A stretch of DNA of 60,495 nt from Chloroflexota bacterium (GCA_011523615.1 WTGJ01000002.1:1-60495); one strand, 5' to 3'; shown: positions 44,149 through 52,455, counted from the stretch's first letter. Notes: generated from the letters alone by a model not told the origin. Numbers and translations: made by a program.

Positions 44149-45070
44149 CACTCAGCTCCGCGAAGCCCTGGCCGCCCAGCAATACATCGCAAGCGAAGAG
44201 ATCACCACCATCCTCTACCTGGCGCGCGCCTTGAACAAGCCGATCCTCGCCGAAGGGCCCGCCGGGGTGGGCAAAACCGAATTGGCCAAAGCCTACGCCG
44301 CCGCCGCCGCCCTGCCCCTCATCCGCCTCCAGTGCTACGAAGGGTTGGATGAAAGCAAAGCCCTGTATGAGTGGGAATACGCCAAGCAAATGCTTTACAC
44401 GCAGTTGCTGCGCGATCAGCTCAACTCCATCCTCGCCGATGCCGAAACCCTCGCCAGCGCGGCCGACCTCCTCGCCGCCGAAGAGGACCTCTTCTTCTCC
44501 GAACGCTTCCTCTTGCCCCGCCCCCTGCTCCGTGCTTTGCGCGCCACCGAACCCTGTGCCTTGCTCATCGATGAAGTCGACCGCGCCGATGCCGAATTCG
44601 AAGCCTTCCTGCTGGAAGTCCTGAGCGATTTCCAGGTTTCCATCCCCGAGCTGGGCACCCTCCGCGCGCAATACCACCCCTTCGTCCTGCTCACCAGCAA
44701 CAACACCCGCGAACTGAGCGAGGCGCTCAAACGGCGCTGCCTTTACCTCTACCTGGATTATCCCAACCCCGAGACGGAACTGACCATCCTGCGCGCGCGG
44801 GTGCCGGATATGAGGGAAAAAATCGCCCGCCAAATCGTCGAGTTCGTGCAAGGCCTGCGCAAACTGGACCTGAAAAAGCAACCCAGCATCGCCGAAACCG
44901 TCGATTGGGCCCAAGCACTGCTGACGCTGAATGCTGCTTCGCTGGATGAAGCCACGCTCCAGGCCACCCTCAACGTGCTCTTGAAACATGCCAGCGATAT
45001 CCAAGCCGCGCGCGCCGAACTTTCGCGGGCAACGCGCCGGCGCCTCGATGCCGCTGCCCAACCAGACTAA
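44099..45070 (+). CDS. MoxR-type AAA+ ATPase
   Basis: A 323-residue AAA+ protein. Walker A is GPAGVGKTE (residues 53-61), Walker B is CALLIDEVDRAD (~154-165), sensor 1 is VLLTSNNTRELS and an arginine finger lies in LKRRCLYLYLDYP. This matches the MoxR/CoxD/NorQ group, which usually works with a von Willebrand factor A protein to mature metalloenzymes. No VWA partner is adjacent, since the next gene is on the other strand. Start ATG 44099 lies 50 nt inside uppS and aligns with the family N-terminus. Confidence 0.9.
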   Translation: MANGTPNPPRIAVFADSTQLREALAAQQYIASEEITTILYLARALNKPILAEGPAGVGKTELAKAYAAAAALPLIRLQCYEGLDESKALYEWEYAKQMLYTQLLRDQLNSILADAETLASAADLLAAEEDLFFSERFLLPRPLLRALRATEPCALLIDEVDRADAEFEAFLLEVLSDFQVSIPELGTLRAQYHPFVLLTSNNTRELSEALKRRCLYLYLDYPNPETELTILRARVPDMREKIARQIVEFVQGLRKLDLKKQPSIAETVDWAQALLTLNAASLDEATLQATLNVLLKHASDIQAARAELSRATRRRLDAAAQPD

Positions 45071-45639
45071 ATGATCTGGTCGCCTTTCTGGCGGTTGCAC
45101 CCCCCACAGAGGATCTGGATGTTCTCTGCGGTGTTGCCGCCACCCCTGGCAACGGGGATGATGTGGTCAAACTGCAGCTCTTCTTCCGTGCCGCACTTCA
45201 CGCAGCGTCCTTCGTCTCGCTCCCAGACTAGGGCACGGACTTCATCCGCGATGCGTTCTCGCCGCAATTCATCCAACTGCTCTTGACTATGGCGCAACTT
45301 GCGCAAGCGATCGAGCTTGCGATTTTGCTTGCGCAGGCGATCCCAGATGAGCAACAACACATCTTCATCCGCCAGGTTGGCATCGGCCCAATACAGGCCA
45401 TCTTCCGCCCACCAGAGGGCCAGGCTGCCCTGCTGGCCGATTCTGGCGCCACCCGACTCTTCAATCTCCTGTTTCGCGCGTTGGTATTCCGCGTGGTCCA
45501 ATTTGATGGAGTCGGTTTCGGCGCGGCGGTAGCCTTCACTGCCCCGCGTCAAACCCGTATGTTTGTAGAAAAACCGCCCTCCCGGCCAAAAACTGCCCTC
45601 TTCGACGATTTGCCATTTGCTGATTTTGCGAACGCTCAT
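45067..45639 (-). CDS. HNH endonuclease domain protein
   Basis: A 190-residue protein with a C-terminal HNH/McrA-type nuclease domain. Residues ~138-190 contain VWERDEGRCVKCG, the catalytic DHIIPVARGG, then N-x7-LC-x2-CN, the standard two CxxC zinc knuckles plus His-Asn. The N-terminal ~110 residues are mixed charged/helical and unrecognised. It could be a free-standing nuclease, a restriction-like factor or a domesticated mobile-element enzyme. It is the last gene of a minus-strand group (SWIM, PatB, HNH) and overlaps the end of the MoxR gene by 4 nt. Confidence 0.85.
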   Translation of the reverse strand: MSVRKISKWQIVEEGSFWPGGRFFYKHTGLTRGSEGYRRAETDSIKLDHAEYQRAKQEIEESGGARIGQQGSLALWWAEDGLYWADANLADEDVLLLIWDRLRKQNRKLDRLRKLRHSQEQLDELRRERIADEVRALVWERDEGRCVKCGTEEELQFDHIIPVARGGGNTAENIQILCGGCNRQKGDQII

Positions 45640-45660
45640 GCGACGTTCATGCGATCGGTT

Positions 45661-46881
45661 TCACCCGGCCAGCAACCGCTCCACCGCCGCTCTCATCCGC
45701 TCCAGGCCATCCTGCAAGATCGCCCGCGGCGTGGCAAAGGTGAGGCGCACAAAACCTTCGTCACCCGCACCAAACCAACCCCCGCTGAGGGAAACGCGCC
45801 CTTCCTCCGCGAAAAATTGCTGCGGCGTGCTCCCTTCCGCCAGGGGCAACCAGCCAAAATCCAACCACTGCAGGTAGGTTCCGGCCGGCCGCGTCAAGCG
45901 CATCTGAGGCAGGCAATCGATCAGAAAATCATACGTGAAATCCCGATTCTCCGTGAGGTAGGCCAAATTGGCCGCCAGCCAATCCGCGCTATCGCGATAG
46001 GCCGCCAGAGCCGCCGCCAGACCAAACGCATTGACATGCGGCAAACGCTCCCCCTGGAACGCTTCATACTGCGCACGCAAATCATCATCCTGTACCACCG
46101 CGAAGCTGCAGGCCAGCCCGGGCAGGTTGAATGCTTTGCTGGGGGATTGCAGCGTGATCGTCCGCTGGCTGATCGCCGGCGCGATGCTCGCGATGGGGAT
46201 GTGCTCTGCGCCACCCAATAACACCGGCGCGTGGATCTCATCGCTGATGAGGATCAGATCGTGCTCGAGGCAGATCTCGCCAATCTGCTCCAGATCGGCG
46301 CGCGAAAATACCTCACCGGTCGGGTTGTGGGGGTTGCAGAGGAGGAGGAGTTTGCTCTCCGGCGTGATGGCCGCGCGCAGGGCATCCAAATCGACTTCAT
46401 AACGAACCAGCGTCCCCTCCCGAACCAGGGCCAGCGGTGCTTCCTGCAGCTGGCGCCCAGCGCGAGCGGCCGCCGCCAGGATCGGCCCGTACAGCGGCGT
46501 CTGCACCAGCACACCGTCGCCCGCCGTGAGCAACATCTGGCAAGCCATCTCATAGGCGGAATTCACGCCAGATTGCATGATGATCTGCTCTGGCGCCACC
46601 GCCCAATCCTGCTCATGTTGCAACCAGGCGGCGATCGCCGGTTTGAGCGCAGGGTCCGGCAAGGAGTAACCGAAAGTGCCCTGCGCCGCGCGAAGCTGCA
46701 AGGCCTCGATGATGGCCGGTGAGGAGCGGAAGTCTTGATCGGCCAGGAACATCGAGAGCATATCGTCGGCGATCCAATCCATGTTCCATTTCACGCTATC
46801 GCTGGCGCGCCGATCGAGGATTTCGTCAAAATTAAAACCGTATTCAGCGGCCAATGAAGCATGGCTCAATGGGCTCATCAT
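45661..46881 (-). CDS. PLP-dependent aminotransferase/C-S lyase, PatB/MalY type
   Basis: A 406-residue fold-type I PLP enzyme. FNFDEILDRRASDSVKW at the N-terminus, FGYSLPDPAL near residue 75, LLCNPHNPTGEVFS near 183, ISDEIHAPVLL near 213 and the Schiff-base lysine in SPSKAFNLPG near 249 are all PatB/MalY hallmarks. The family cleaves cystathionine or cysteine conjugates (beta-lyase) and can act as an aminotransferase. GGGGGAG precedes the ATG. It is 19 nt downstream of the SWIM gene. Confidence 0.92.
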   Translation of the reverse strand: MMSPLSHASLAAEYGFNFDEILDRRASDSVKWNMDWIADDMLSMFLADQDFRSSPAIIEALQLRAAQGTFGYSLPDPALKPAIAAWLQHEQDWAVAPEQIIMQSGVNSAYEMACQMLLTAGDGVLVQTPLYGPILAAAARAGRQLQEAPLALVREGTLVRYEVDLDALRAAITPESKLLLLCNPHNPTGEVFSRADLEQIGEICLEHDLILISDEIHAPVLLGGAEHIPIASIAPAISQRTITLQSPSKAFNLPGLACSFAVVQDDDLRAQYEAFQGERLPHVNAFGLAAALAAYRDSADWLAANLAYLTENRDFTYDFLIDCLPQMRLTRPAGTYLQWLDFGWLPLAEGSTPQQFFAEEGRVSLSGGWFGAGDEGFVRLTFATPRAILQDGLERMRAAVERLLAG

Positions 46882-46900
46882 CGCTCCCCCTTGGATCGAA

Positions 46901-47410
46901 TCAATCTTCCGGTTCTACCGCCTCACCACGGTTCTGTGGCTTGACCAGCTCCCCGAGCATGCGCTCCATGGCAATGGTATGGCTGCTGACCCCCAGCCGC
47001 GTGAAACTGAAGGAATCGCAATCCCAGCGACCCTCCTCATAGGTGACGATGTGCTCGCTGTTGCTGCCGAGGAATTTCGCGCGGAATTGGCGAATCTTCA
47101 TCCGATCCTGCTCGGCATAGTAACGATTCGCCTTGTCGACATCACTGACCACGTTCTGGTGCGGGCCATAAGGCATCGGCTGCCGCTTGAGCATCGGTCG
47201 CAGCAAGCGCTCCAGCGACATGATGTGCGGACAAAGCCCATGCATGCCAAAACCCGGGCAACTGCACACCCAACCGTCCCGATCCAGGGCCAGATCGTAT
47301 TCGTTGTTATCCCCTTGAAAATGGAGGCTCAAGGTCTCCAAAGTGACGCGTTCGGGTTCTTCGGCGTAACGTTTGGCTTTTTGCAGCTGCGAAATCATCC
47401 CCGATTCCAT
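46901..47410 (-). CDS. SWIM zinc-finger protein
   Basis: A 169-residue protein with one intact SWIM motif, [14 protein letters not shown] (CxCx9CxH, residues ~49-62). A second, parallel segment near residue 135 ([16 protein letters not shown]) has lost two of the cysteines, so it looks like an internal duplication with a decayed metal site. SWIM domains bind DNA or proteins. I chose ATG 47410 because GAGGAG is correctly placed; an upstream in-frame start would overlap the promoter region. Confidence 0.85.
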   Translation of the reverse strand: MESGMISQLQKAKRYAEEPERVTLETLSLHFQGDNNEYDLALDRDGWVCSCPGFGMHGLCPHIMSLERLLRPMLKRQPMPYGPHQNVVSDVDKANRYYAEQDRMKIRQFRAKFLGSNSEHIVTYEEGRWDCDSFSFTRLGVSSHTIAMERMLGELVKPQNRGEAVEPED

Positions 47411-47460
47411 CGCTGCTCCTCGCCCGGTTGCGCGCGGTTGCGCCCAAGTCTCATGCCGCA

Positions 47461-47489
47461 ATTCTACTGCGACGCGCCGTTCATGTCAA
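47461..47489 (-). promoter_or_regulatory. promoter of the SWIM-PatB-HNH gene group
   Basis: On the minus strand there is a perfect TTGACA (47484-47489), a 17-nt spacer and TAGAAT (47461-47466). It lies ~50 nt upstream of ATG 47410 and is divergent from moaB, which has a TATACT box at 47511-47516 on the other strand. Confidence 0.68.
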
Positions 47490-47564
47490 TCACGCCTGCC
47501 CCGCTCGGCCTATACTATGGGCAGATTCGTCTGCGAATGGATTCAGCTACGGAAAGGAGCTCTC

Positions 47565-48071
47565 ATGGCGGCCCAGGAACACCGCGAACTCGCCGGAGAA
47601 AGGGCGGTGAACGTAGCCATCATCACCGTCAGCGATACGCGCACTCCCGAAACCGACACCAACAAACACTACCTGGAAGAACGCCTGACCGCGCTCGGTC
47701 ACCGCGTCCTCGCCTATCGCCTGATCCCGGATGAACCGACACAGGTGCGCGCCGTCCTCGATGAACTGGTGGCCCTGCCCGAGTTGCAGCTGCTCCTCTA
47801 CAACGGCGGCACGGGCATCGCTCGGCGGGACACGACCTTCGATGTCATTTCGCGCTTGCTGGAAAAACCCATGCCCGGCTTTGGTGAGTTGTTCCGCATG
47901 CTCAGTTACGATGAAGTGGGCGCGGCCGCGATGTTGAGCCGCGCGACCGCTGGCGTCTACCGCGGCAAACTGGTCTTTTCCCTGCCCGGCAGCAACAACG
48001 CCGTGCGCACCGCGGTCGAGAAGCTCATCCTCCCCGAAATCGAACACCTGGCCTGGGAAATCGTCCGCTAG
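47565..48071 (+). CDS. moaB: molybdenum cofactor biosynthesis protein MoaB/MogA family
   Basis: A 168-residue molybdopterin-adenylyltransferase-type protein. [17 protein letters not shown] (residues ~16-32), [14 protein letters not shown] (~78-91) and [22 protein letters not shown] (~137-158) are the conserved MPT-binding elements. It acts late in molybdenum cofactor synthesis. AAAGGAG precedes the ATG; a longer reading upstream crosses the promoter region. No other mo genes are nearby. Confidence 0.93.
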   Translation: MAAQEHRELAGERAVNVAIITVSDTRTPETDTNKHYLEERLTALGHRVLAYRLIPDEPTQVRAVLDELVALPELQLLLYNGGTGIARRDTTFDVISRLLEKPMPGFGELFRMLSYDEVGAAAMLSRATAGVYRGKLVFSLPGSNNAVRTAVEKLILPEIEHLAWEIVR

Positions 48072-48349
48072 CGCCGCAGTTGGATCCGCTGTTTGCCGCT
48101 CCCCGGCAGGCGCTCGACCACCCCGCGCGCTTCCAAATCCAGCTTGACGGAGATCACATACCAGCCCAGGGAACCCTCAAAATCCGGCAATAGCGCCGCA
48201 CAACGATCCGTCAAATCGCTCCAGTACATCACGCCTTCCTCTTCGACCACCTGGAGGATCGCGCCCCGCACCGCATCGTATTTCGAACGCAAGATATTCA
48301 CACCCTGCTTGCCTCCAGGGTGCAAACAGCGGATTCGCTCTTCTGCCAT
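48068..48349 (-). CDS. hypothetical protein, winged-helix-like
   Basis: A 93-residue protein I do not recognise with certainty. It reads as a short helical N-terminus ([13 protein letters not shown]), then helices and a final beta-hairpin with basic residues ([16 protein letters not shown]), a pattern compatible with a small winged helix. ATG 48349 is chosen because AGGGAGG precedes it; a GTG at 48373 is an alternative. It overlaps the 3' end of moaB by 4 nt (convergent). Confidence 0.65.
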   Translation of the reverse strand: MAEERIRCLHPGGKQGVNILRSKYDAVRGAILQVVEEEGVMYWSDLTDRCAALLPDFEGSLGWYVISVKLDLEARGVVERLPGSGKQRIQLRR

Positions 48350-48392
48350 TTCGGCTTCCTCCCTGAGCTCCACATTTGCTTCAGCTGCACTA

Positions 48393-48401
48393 TGTTATAA
48401 T
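48393..48401 (+). promoter_or_regulatory. extended -10 promoter
   Basis: TGT immediately upstream of a perfect TATAAT (48396-48401) makes an extended -10 element; no good -35 is visible. It would drive the small membrane protein that starts near 48460. Confidence 0.5.
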
Positions 48402-48459
48402 GGATTTTGCTTCCGTATGCTTTCCGCATCGGCCGAAGCTTAAAGAAAGGCCTTTGGTT

Positions 48460-48921
48460 TTGTCCCGCCGCCGCCAACAACCCAACCTCCCCGAAGAAAC
48501 ACTGCGGCGCGCGCGGCAGGCGGCCGGCCTGTTGCCGGAGGAGGAAGAAGCGCCAGAAGCAGCCGCTGCATCAGCCGAGGCTGAGGAAGCCCTGGCCGAT
48601 GAGGCAACTGCGGGCGATGCAGGCGCAACCAACGTTGCGGGCGCGACCGGTGTTGCGCAGGAAGAAGCCGCTTCCCGCGCCGCGCAACGCGCTGCCCGCC
48701 GCCGGCAACGCCTGGAACGGGTGAGCCAGGCTGACGCTCGCTCCGATGCGCTGGATGCCGACACCATTGCCGAACGCCTGCGCCAGCCGACCCGCGTCGT
48801 CGCCGAAAGCGAGTTGCGCGCGGATTATGCCTACGTCTTGCGTGACTTGCGCAGCATGGCGATCCTCGCTGCCGTCCTGGTCGCGGCCCTCTTCCTGCTC
48901 GCCTTCGTTTGGGGAATGTGA
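48460..48921 (+). CDS. hypothetical C-terminally anchored membrane protein
   Basis: About 153 residues. A basic start (SRRRQQ) is followed by a long Ala/Glu-rich, probably disordered or coiled region (residues ~10-110) with repeated EEEAPEAAAASAEAEE and AAQRAARRRQRLER stretches, and a single membrane helix at the very C-terminus (MAILAAVLVAALFLLAFVW). It would be a tail-anchored protein with its soluble part inside the cell. The start is uncertain: TTG 48460 or 48454 fit the AAAGAAAGG sequence upstream, since no ATG is suitable. Function unknown. Confidence 0.6.
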   Translation: MSRRRQQPNLPEETLRRARQAAGLLPEEEEAPEAAAASAEAEEALADEATAGDAGATNVAGATGVAQEEAASRAAQRAARRRQRLERVSQADARSDALDADTIAERLRQPTRVVAESELRADYAYVLRDLRSMAILAAVLVAALFLLAFVWGM

Positions 48922-49011
48922 TATGCTGAACGGTGGATTGCTCTATAGACAGGCGCATTTTTCGGCTAGAATGAAACCATCAGCGGCGAGCATAAGCCGG
49001 CAGGAGAAACC

Positions 49012-49371
49012 ATGACCCACATCATCACCGCGCTCTGTTTGCGCGATGGCGCGTGCGTAGAAGTATGCCCCGTGGAATGCATCATCCCGGGCCAGCCTGA
49101 AAGCGAATGGCCCTGGTATTACATCGACCCGGATACCTGCATCGATTGCGGCGCCTGCATCCCCGAATGTCCTTATGAAGCGATCTTCGTGGAAGAAGAA
49201 ACGCCCGACGAATACGAACTCGCGGAAGGCCAGGAATATGTCCCCCACAACACCAAGAAGAAAGTCACCGCGGCGGGCGGAGAAGTGATCGACCTGACCG
49301 AAGACATCGAGCCCAATTACGACTACTTCATCGACGGCCCAGGCTACGATGCCCTGGATATGGAAGACTAG
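49012..49371 (+). CDS. ferredoxin, 7Fe/8Fe type
   Basis: A 119-residue ferredoxin. Cluster cysteines are Cys9, Cys15, Cys19 and Cys23 (GACVEVCPVECI) and a second set in CIDCGACIPECPYEAI (~residues 40-55). The spacing resembles the 3Fe-4S/4Fe-4S ferredoxins of Gram-positive-type bacteria and Thermus. The acidic C-terminal extension is typical. It serves as a low-potential electron carrier. GGAG precedes the ATG and a TAGAAT box lies at 48967-48972. Confidence 0.93.
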   Translation: MTHIITALCLRDGACVEVCPVECIIPGQPESEWPWYYIDPDTCIDCGACIPECPYEAIFVEEETPDEYELAEGQEYVPHNTKKKVTAAGGEVIDLTEDIEPNYDYFIDGPGYDALDMED

Positions 49372-49402
49372 CGCCCGGAGCCGCCCCCACGTAAACCGAC
49401 CG

Positions 49403-49432
49403 CGCCTGTGGGAAACCGCAGGCGTTTGGTTT
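49403..49432 (+). terminator. intrinsic terminator of the ferredoxin gene
   Basis: CGCCTG (49403-49408) pairs with CAGGCG (49419-49424); an inner GG/CC pair may extend the stem. TTTGGTTT follows. It is placed 30 nt after the ferredoxin stop, at the edge of the AT-rich island. Confidence 0.55.
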
Positions 49433-49443
49433 GGGGAATGTGA
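49429..49443 (+). repeat. 15-nt direct repeat at the island boundary
   Basis: The 15-mer gtttggggaatgtga occurs here and, in the same orientation, at 48907-48921 (the end of the small membrane protein gene). The second copy abuts the left side of the AT-rich island. It may be chance or the trace of a recombination event. Confidence 0.5.
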
Positions 49444-50402
49444 AATGTCCCTTGGTCACGAGTCGTGATATCTGTGTCAAAGAAAGATGAGTTGCTATTT
49501 TTGGGCGCTAAAATAAAACTATGTAGAAAATACAGAGCACAAAGGATTAAGCCTCACACTTTGTATAATTTACGATTTCACTATTTTGTTGATTAGGAAG
49601 AATTTCACAACCTATGGGATTTGCATCGATTATTTCAACCGCGTGTGAAATATCAAAGGCTATTGAATAAAATCTATCACCAGTTATTCTTGTAGTCTCA
49701 ATATTAGTTGGATCATCTGTCTCAAATGAAACAATTCGATCTGCGCCTCTTAGAATTCCCGCAATCTGGAGTGAACTAAGATTATTCTCCTCTTTTCTAA
49801 ACACCACAGGTCCACCGCTAAACCCATCGACACTAGGTCCATCAATTTTTAATAATTTCGTTTCACCTTGCCGTGAAAAACCACACAAAACACCTTCAAC
49901 GATAGATGGTGCTGGTAAACCGCACGTCCACAAATAGTTTTCTGAAATATCACCAAAAGGATATCCCAATATGTGCACAGACCATCCTTCCGAAAGTCCG
50001 GTTGAATCGGCTATTAGAGATTGTTCATTACTAATTAGTACTTCGCAGGATAACACTGCGACATCTATATCTTCATCTCCAACTCCAATCAGTGTTACAT
50101 TAAACCCAATCTGATCTCTATCAAAATGGTTCATAACATTTTGGTATTCTCTACTCCAAGGATGAATATTCAATATTTCTCCTGATTTTATACCTTCAAC
50201 TACATGCCTTGCCGTGACCAAGTATTGTTTTCCCTTTCGATTAAGCGAAAATGCAGTACCATATCTATCTTTGTAACTAATTCTAAAGGTGCTACGTACG
50301 ATTCTTGAATCGATCAATTTTCAACTCGTTGTTTAAATTTCAAGAAGAATAAACCTATAATTGCAATCGATACTAATTTTCCTCTGCATACTGATTCGAT
50401 TC
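49444..50402. other. AT-rich island, probable horizontal acquisition
   Basis: Base composition drops abruptly from strongly GC-rich to plainly AT-rich between about 49445 and 50402, then returns to GC-rich inside the next gene. The island contains one protease gene and AT-rich flanks. A 13-nt perfect palindrome (TCACGA-G-TCGTGA, 49456-49468) lies at its left end. No integrase, IS ends or tRNA attachment site is visible. Confidence 0.75.
49547..50317 (-). CDS. trypsin-like serine protease (standalone)
   Basis: A 256-residue protease with the chymotrypsin fold and an intact triad: His38 (VTARHVVE), Asp85 (DIDVAVLS) and Ser167 (DGFSGGPV). No signal peptide, membrane helix or PDZ domain, unlike HtrA/Deg proteins, so it should act in the cytoplasm. 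Codon use is AT-rich, quite unlike every neighbour. The start is TTG 50317, directly after an in-frame stop, with only a weak Shine-Dalgarno. Single trypsin-like proteins of this sort occur in stress or defence settings in other bacteria; a defence role here is only a possibility. Confidence 0.85.
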   Translation of the reverse strand: MIDSRIVRSTFRISYKDRYGTAFSLNRKGKQYLVTARHVVEGIKSGEILNIHPWSREYQNVMNHFDRDQIGFNVTLIGVGDEDIDVAVLSCEVLISNEQSLIADSTGLSEGWSVHILGYPFGDISENYLWTCGLPAPSIVEGVLCGFSRQGETKLLKIDGPSVDGFSGGPVVFRKEENNLSSLQIAGILRGADRIVSFETDDPTNIETTRITGDRFYSIAFDISHAVEIIDANPIGCEILPNQQNSEIVNYTKCEA

Positions 50403-51533
50403 TCAATCTGACTCTGGCTCACCCCCCACCAACCCACTCCGATACACATACACCTGCGTATCGATCTCCTCCACGCCGTCGGTGCCATATGCGCCGATGC
50501 CATCCACCGTCCAGCGATAGACGAAAGCCGAGTCACTGACGCTCAGGTTCACGCAACCGTGGCTCAGCGGTGTGCCAAAGCCGTCGTGCCAATACGTCCC
50601 GTGGAAACCGATGCTCTCGAAATAGTAGAGCACCCAGGGGACGCTCTCCAATCCGTAGGCATCGGGCGCGCCGGTGAAACCGGACATACTATCCATCTCC
50701 AAACGCGCCCACACTTCGTAGACCCCCATGGGCGTATCGTGACTCTCCGTGCCGCTGGAAACGAGCGTGGCGAATTGCGGCTCATCCTGCCAGAAACCCA
50801 CCAGCACCTGCTCGCTGAGGTCGACGGCCAACCAGCGATCGCGTGAGATGAAGCGCGGTTTCACCGGCGGTTGGAACACCGCCAACTGCTCTTCCGGCAG
50901 CCATTGATCCGCGCCGATCATGTACCACCGCTTTCCCGCTTCATCGGTTGCGCTGGCGAATAAATGAACCAGTTCGTAGCGCGCGAGGGTGGGCGCAGCT
51001 TCATCCGCAGCCTCGTCTGCGGCCTCATCTGCAGCGACTTCCGCCCCCGGGTAGGCCAGCGGCCGGCCCTCTTGCAACACCCAGGCGAAGGGGCGTTGCT
51101 CGCTTCCCCCCAGCTGCACGCCGCTGAACTCAGACACCTGCTCAAGCTGCAGATCGGCCGCGTGCAACCATTGCCCCTCCTCATTGCGCAACCAACGACC
51201 ATCTTCGCTGGCTTCTTGCACGCGGTAATAGACCAGCCCCTCATTCGTGCGGCCGACGATTTCCCCATTCGGCGCATCGTACAAAGGCGTGCCTGCCTCC
51301 CTGGCTTGCCAATACTGGAAGACATTCAGCGTGTACTGGTCGAGGGGGATGGGCTCAAAATCGGGGCGCGGCGCGCTTTCGATATAAGCAAGGCATGTTT
51401 CATCCGGCGTGGGGGAAGCGATACTGATCTGCGCACAGGGCGCAGACGCATCCTCCACAGCCGCGCTGAATCCCCCACTCATCGCCAACAGAGCCATCGA
51501 CAAGCCAATGATGATGTTGAAATGCGACTTCAC
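50403..51533 (-). CDS. L,D-transpeptidase (YkuD), exported
   Basis: A 376-residue exported enzyme. An N-terminal signal sequence (residues ~1-25, IIIGLSMALLAMSGGFSAA) is followed by an SH3-like/GW-type region (~60-215) and a C-terminal YkuD domain (from ~230, RDRWLAVDLSEQVLVGFW). The catalytic motif HGTYWHDGFG, then SHGCVNLS, places the nucleophile at Cys327. An EAADEAADEAA low-complexity stretch lies near residue 175. GTG start with AAGGGAG upstream. This is the second L,D-transpeptidase in the window, with a different architecture from the LysM-type one at 34652. Confidence 0.9.
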   Translation of the reverse strand: MKSHFNIIIGLSMALLAMSGGFSAAVEDASAPCAQISIASPTPDETCLAYIESAPRPDFEPIPLDQYTLNVFQYWQAREAGTPLYDAPNGEIVGRTNEGLVYYRVQEASEDGRWLRNEEGQWLHAADLQLEQVSEFSGVQLGGSEQRPFAWVLQEGRPLAYPGAEVAADEAADEAADEAAPTLARYELVHLFASATDEAGKRWYMIGADQWLPEEQLAVFQPPVKPRFISRDRWLAVDLSEQVLVGFWQDEPQFATLVSSGTESHDTPMGVYEVWARLEMDSMSGFTGAPDAYGLESVPWVLYYFESIGFHGTYWHDGFGTPLSHGCVNLSVSDSAFVYRWTVDGIGAYGTDGVEEIDTQVYVYRSGLVGGEPESD

Positions 51534-51594
51534 GCTACTCCCTTGGGGTACAATGGCGTTCCGAGGCGTTCAAGAGCGCGTATGGACTGTGCAG

Positions 51595-52455
51595 ATGGGC
51601 ATACTTTACCTGGTCCCCACCCCAATTGGCAACCTGGAAGATATCACCCTGCGGGCCTTGCGTTGCCTGCGCGAATCCGCTCTCATCGCTGCCGAGGATA
51701 CACGCCGCACGCGAAAACTGCTCGCCCATTACGAGATTCACACCCCACGGCTGCGCTACGATGACCACAGTGGAGCACAAGCAGTAGCGCGCTGCTTGCG
51801 CGTCCTCGATGCGGGGGATTCCATCTCGCTCGTATCGGACGCTGGCACGCCGGGCATCGCCGACCCCGGTCAGGCGCTGATCGCAGCCGTTCTGGCCGCC
51901 GGGCATACCGTCGTACCGTTGCCCGGCGCGAATGCCGCCATCACCGCCCTGGCCGGCTCCGGCCTGCCGACCACGCCTTTTCTCCACCTGGGCTTTTTGC
52001 CAAGAAAAGCCGGCCCACTGCGGAAATTGCTCGCTTCCTTGCGTGACGAACGCGCCACCCTCATCGCCTACGAAAGCCCCTTGCGCCTCGCAGCGAGCCT
52101 GGCTGCCCTGTGTGAAGCCTGGGGGCCAGAACGCCTCATCTGCATCGCGCGGGAGATCAGCAAACTGCACGAGGAATTCTGGCGCGGATCGCTCGGTGAA
52201 GCCGTCCTGCATTTCGCGCCAGGGGCCACCCGCGGCGAGGTCACCTTGGTCATCGCCGGCGCGGAGGCGGGTGCAGCTGGCTGGGCCGCGGAGCGACTGC
52301 GGCAGGCCATTCAGCAAGGCCTGGCGGAACACAAAGCGCTGCGGGAGCTCGCGCGCGAGCTGGCCCCGCCCTCGGGTTGGCCACGACGCGACATCTACCA
52401 AATGGCGGTGGCCTTGCGCGACGCGGGCCGCCAAGCGGGCGCTGATTCGGTCTAG
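51595..52455 (+). CDS. rsmI: 16S rRNA (cytidine-1402-2'-O)-methyltransferase
   Basis: A 286-residue tetrapyrrole-methylase-fold enzyme. LYLVPTPIGNLEDITLRAL at the start, AEDTRRTRKLL near residue 33, the SAM-loop SLVSDAGTPGIADPG near 75 and PLPGANAAITALAGSGLPT near 105 are diagnostic of RsmI. It 2'-O-methylates C1402 in the decoding centre. A TACAAT box at 51549-51554 lies in the short divergent gap with the L,D-transpeptidase. ATG 51595 is chosen because the family N-terminus begins there. Confidence 0.95.
   Translation: MGILYLVPTPIGNLEDITLRALRCLRESALIAAEDTRRTRKLLAHYEIHTPRLRYDDHSGAQAVARCLRVLDAGDSISLVSDAGTPGIADPGQALIAAVLAAGHTVVPLPGANAAITALAGSGLPTTPFLHLGFLPRKAGPLRKLLASLRDERATLIAYESPLRLAASLAALCEAWGPERLICIAREISKLHEEFWRGSLGEAVLHFAPGATRGEVTLVIAGAEAGAAGWAAERLRQAIQQGLAEHKALRELARELAPPSGWPRRDIYQMAVALRDAGRQAGADSV

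Noticed and set aside
43308-45070. Long minus-strand frames opposite uppS and the MoxR gene
   Set aside because: Both sense genes carry complete, well-conserved family motifs; the antisense products are low-complexity shadows.
50318-50402. Possible promoters for the protease in the AT-rich flank
   Set aside because: Several overlapping TTGAAA/TATAGG-like hexamers occur simply because the region is AT-rich; none has a clearly better spacing.
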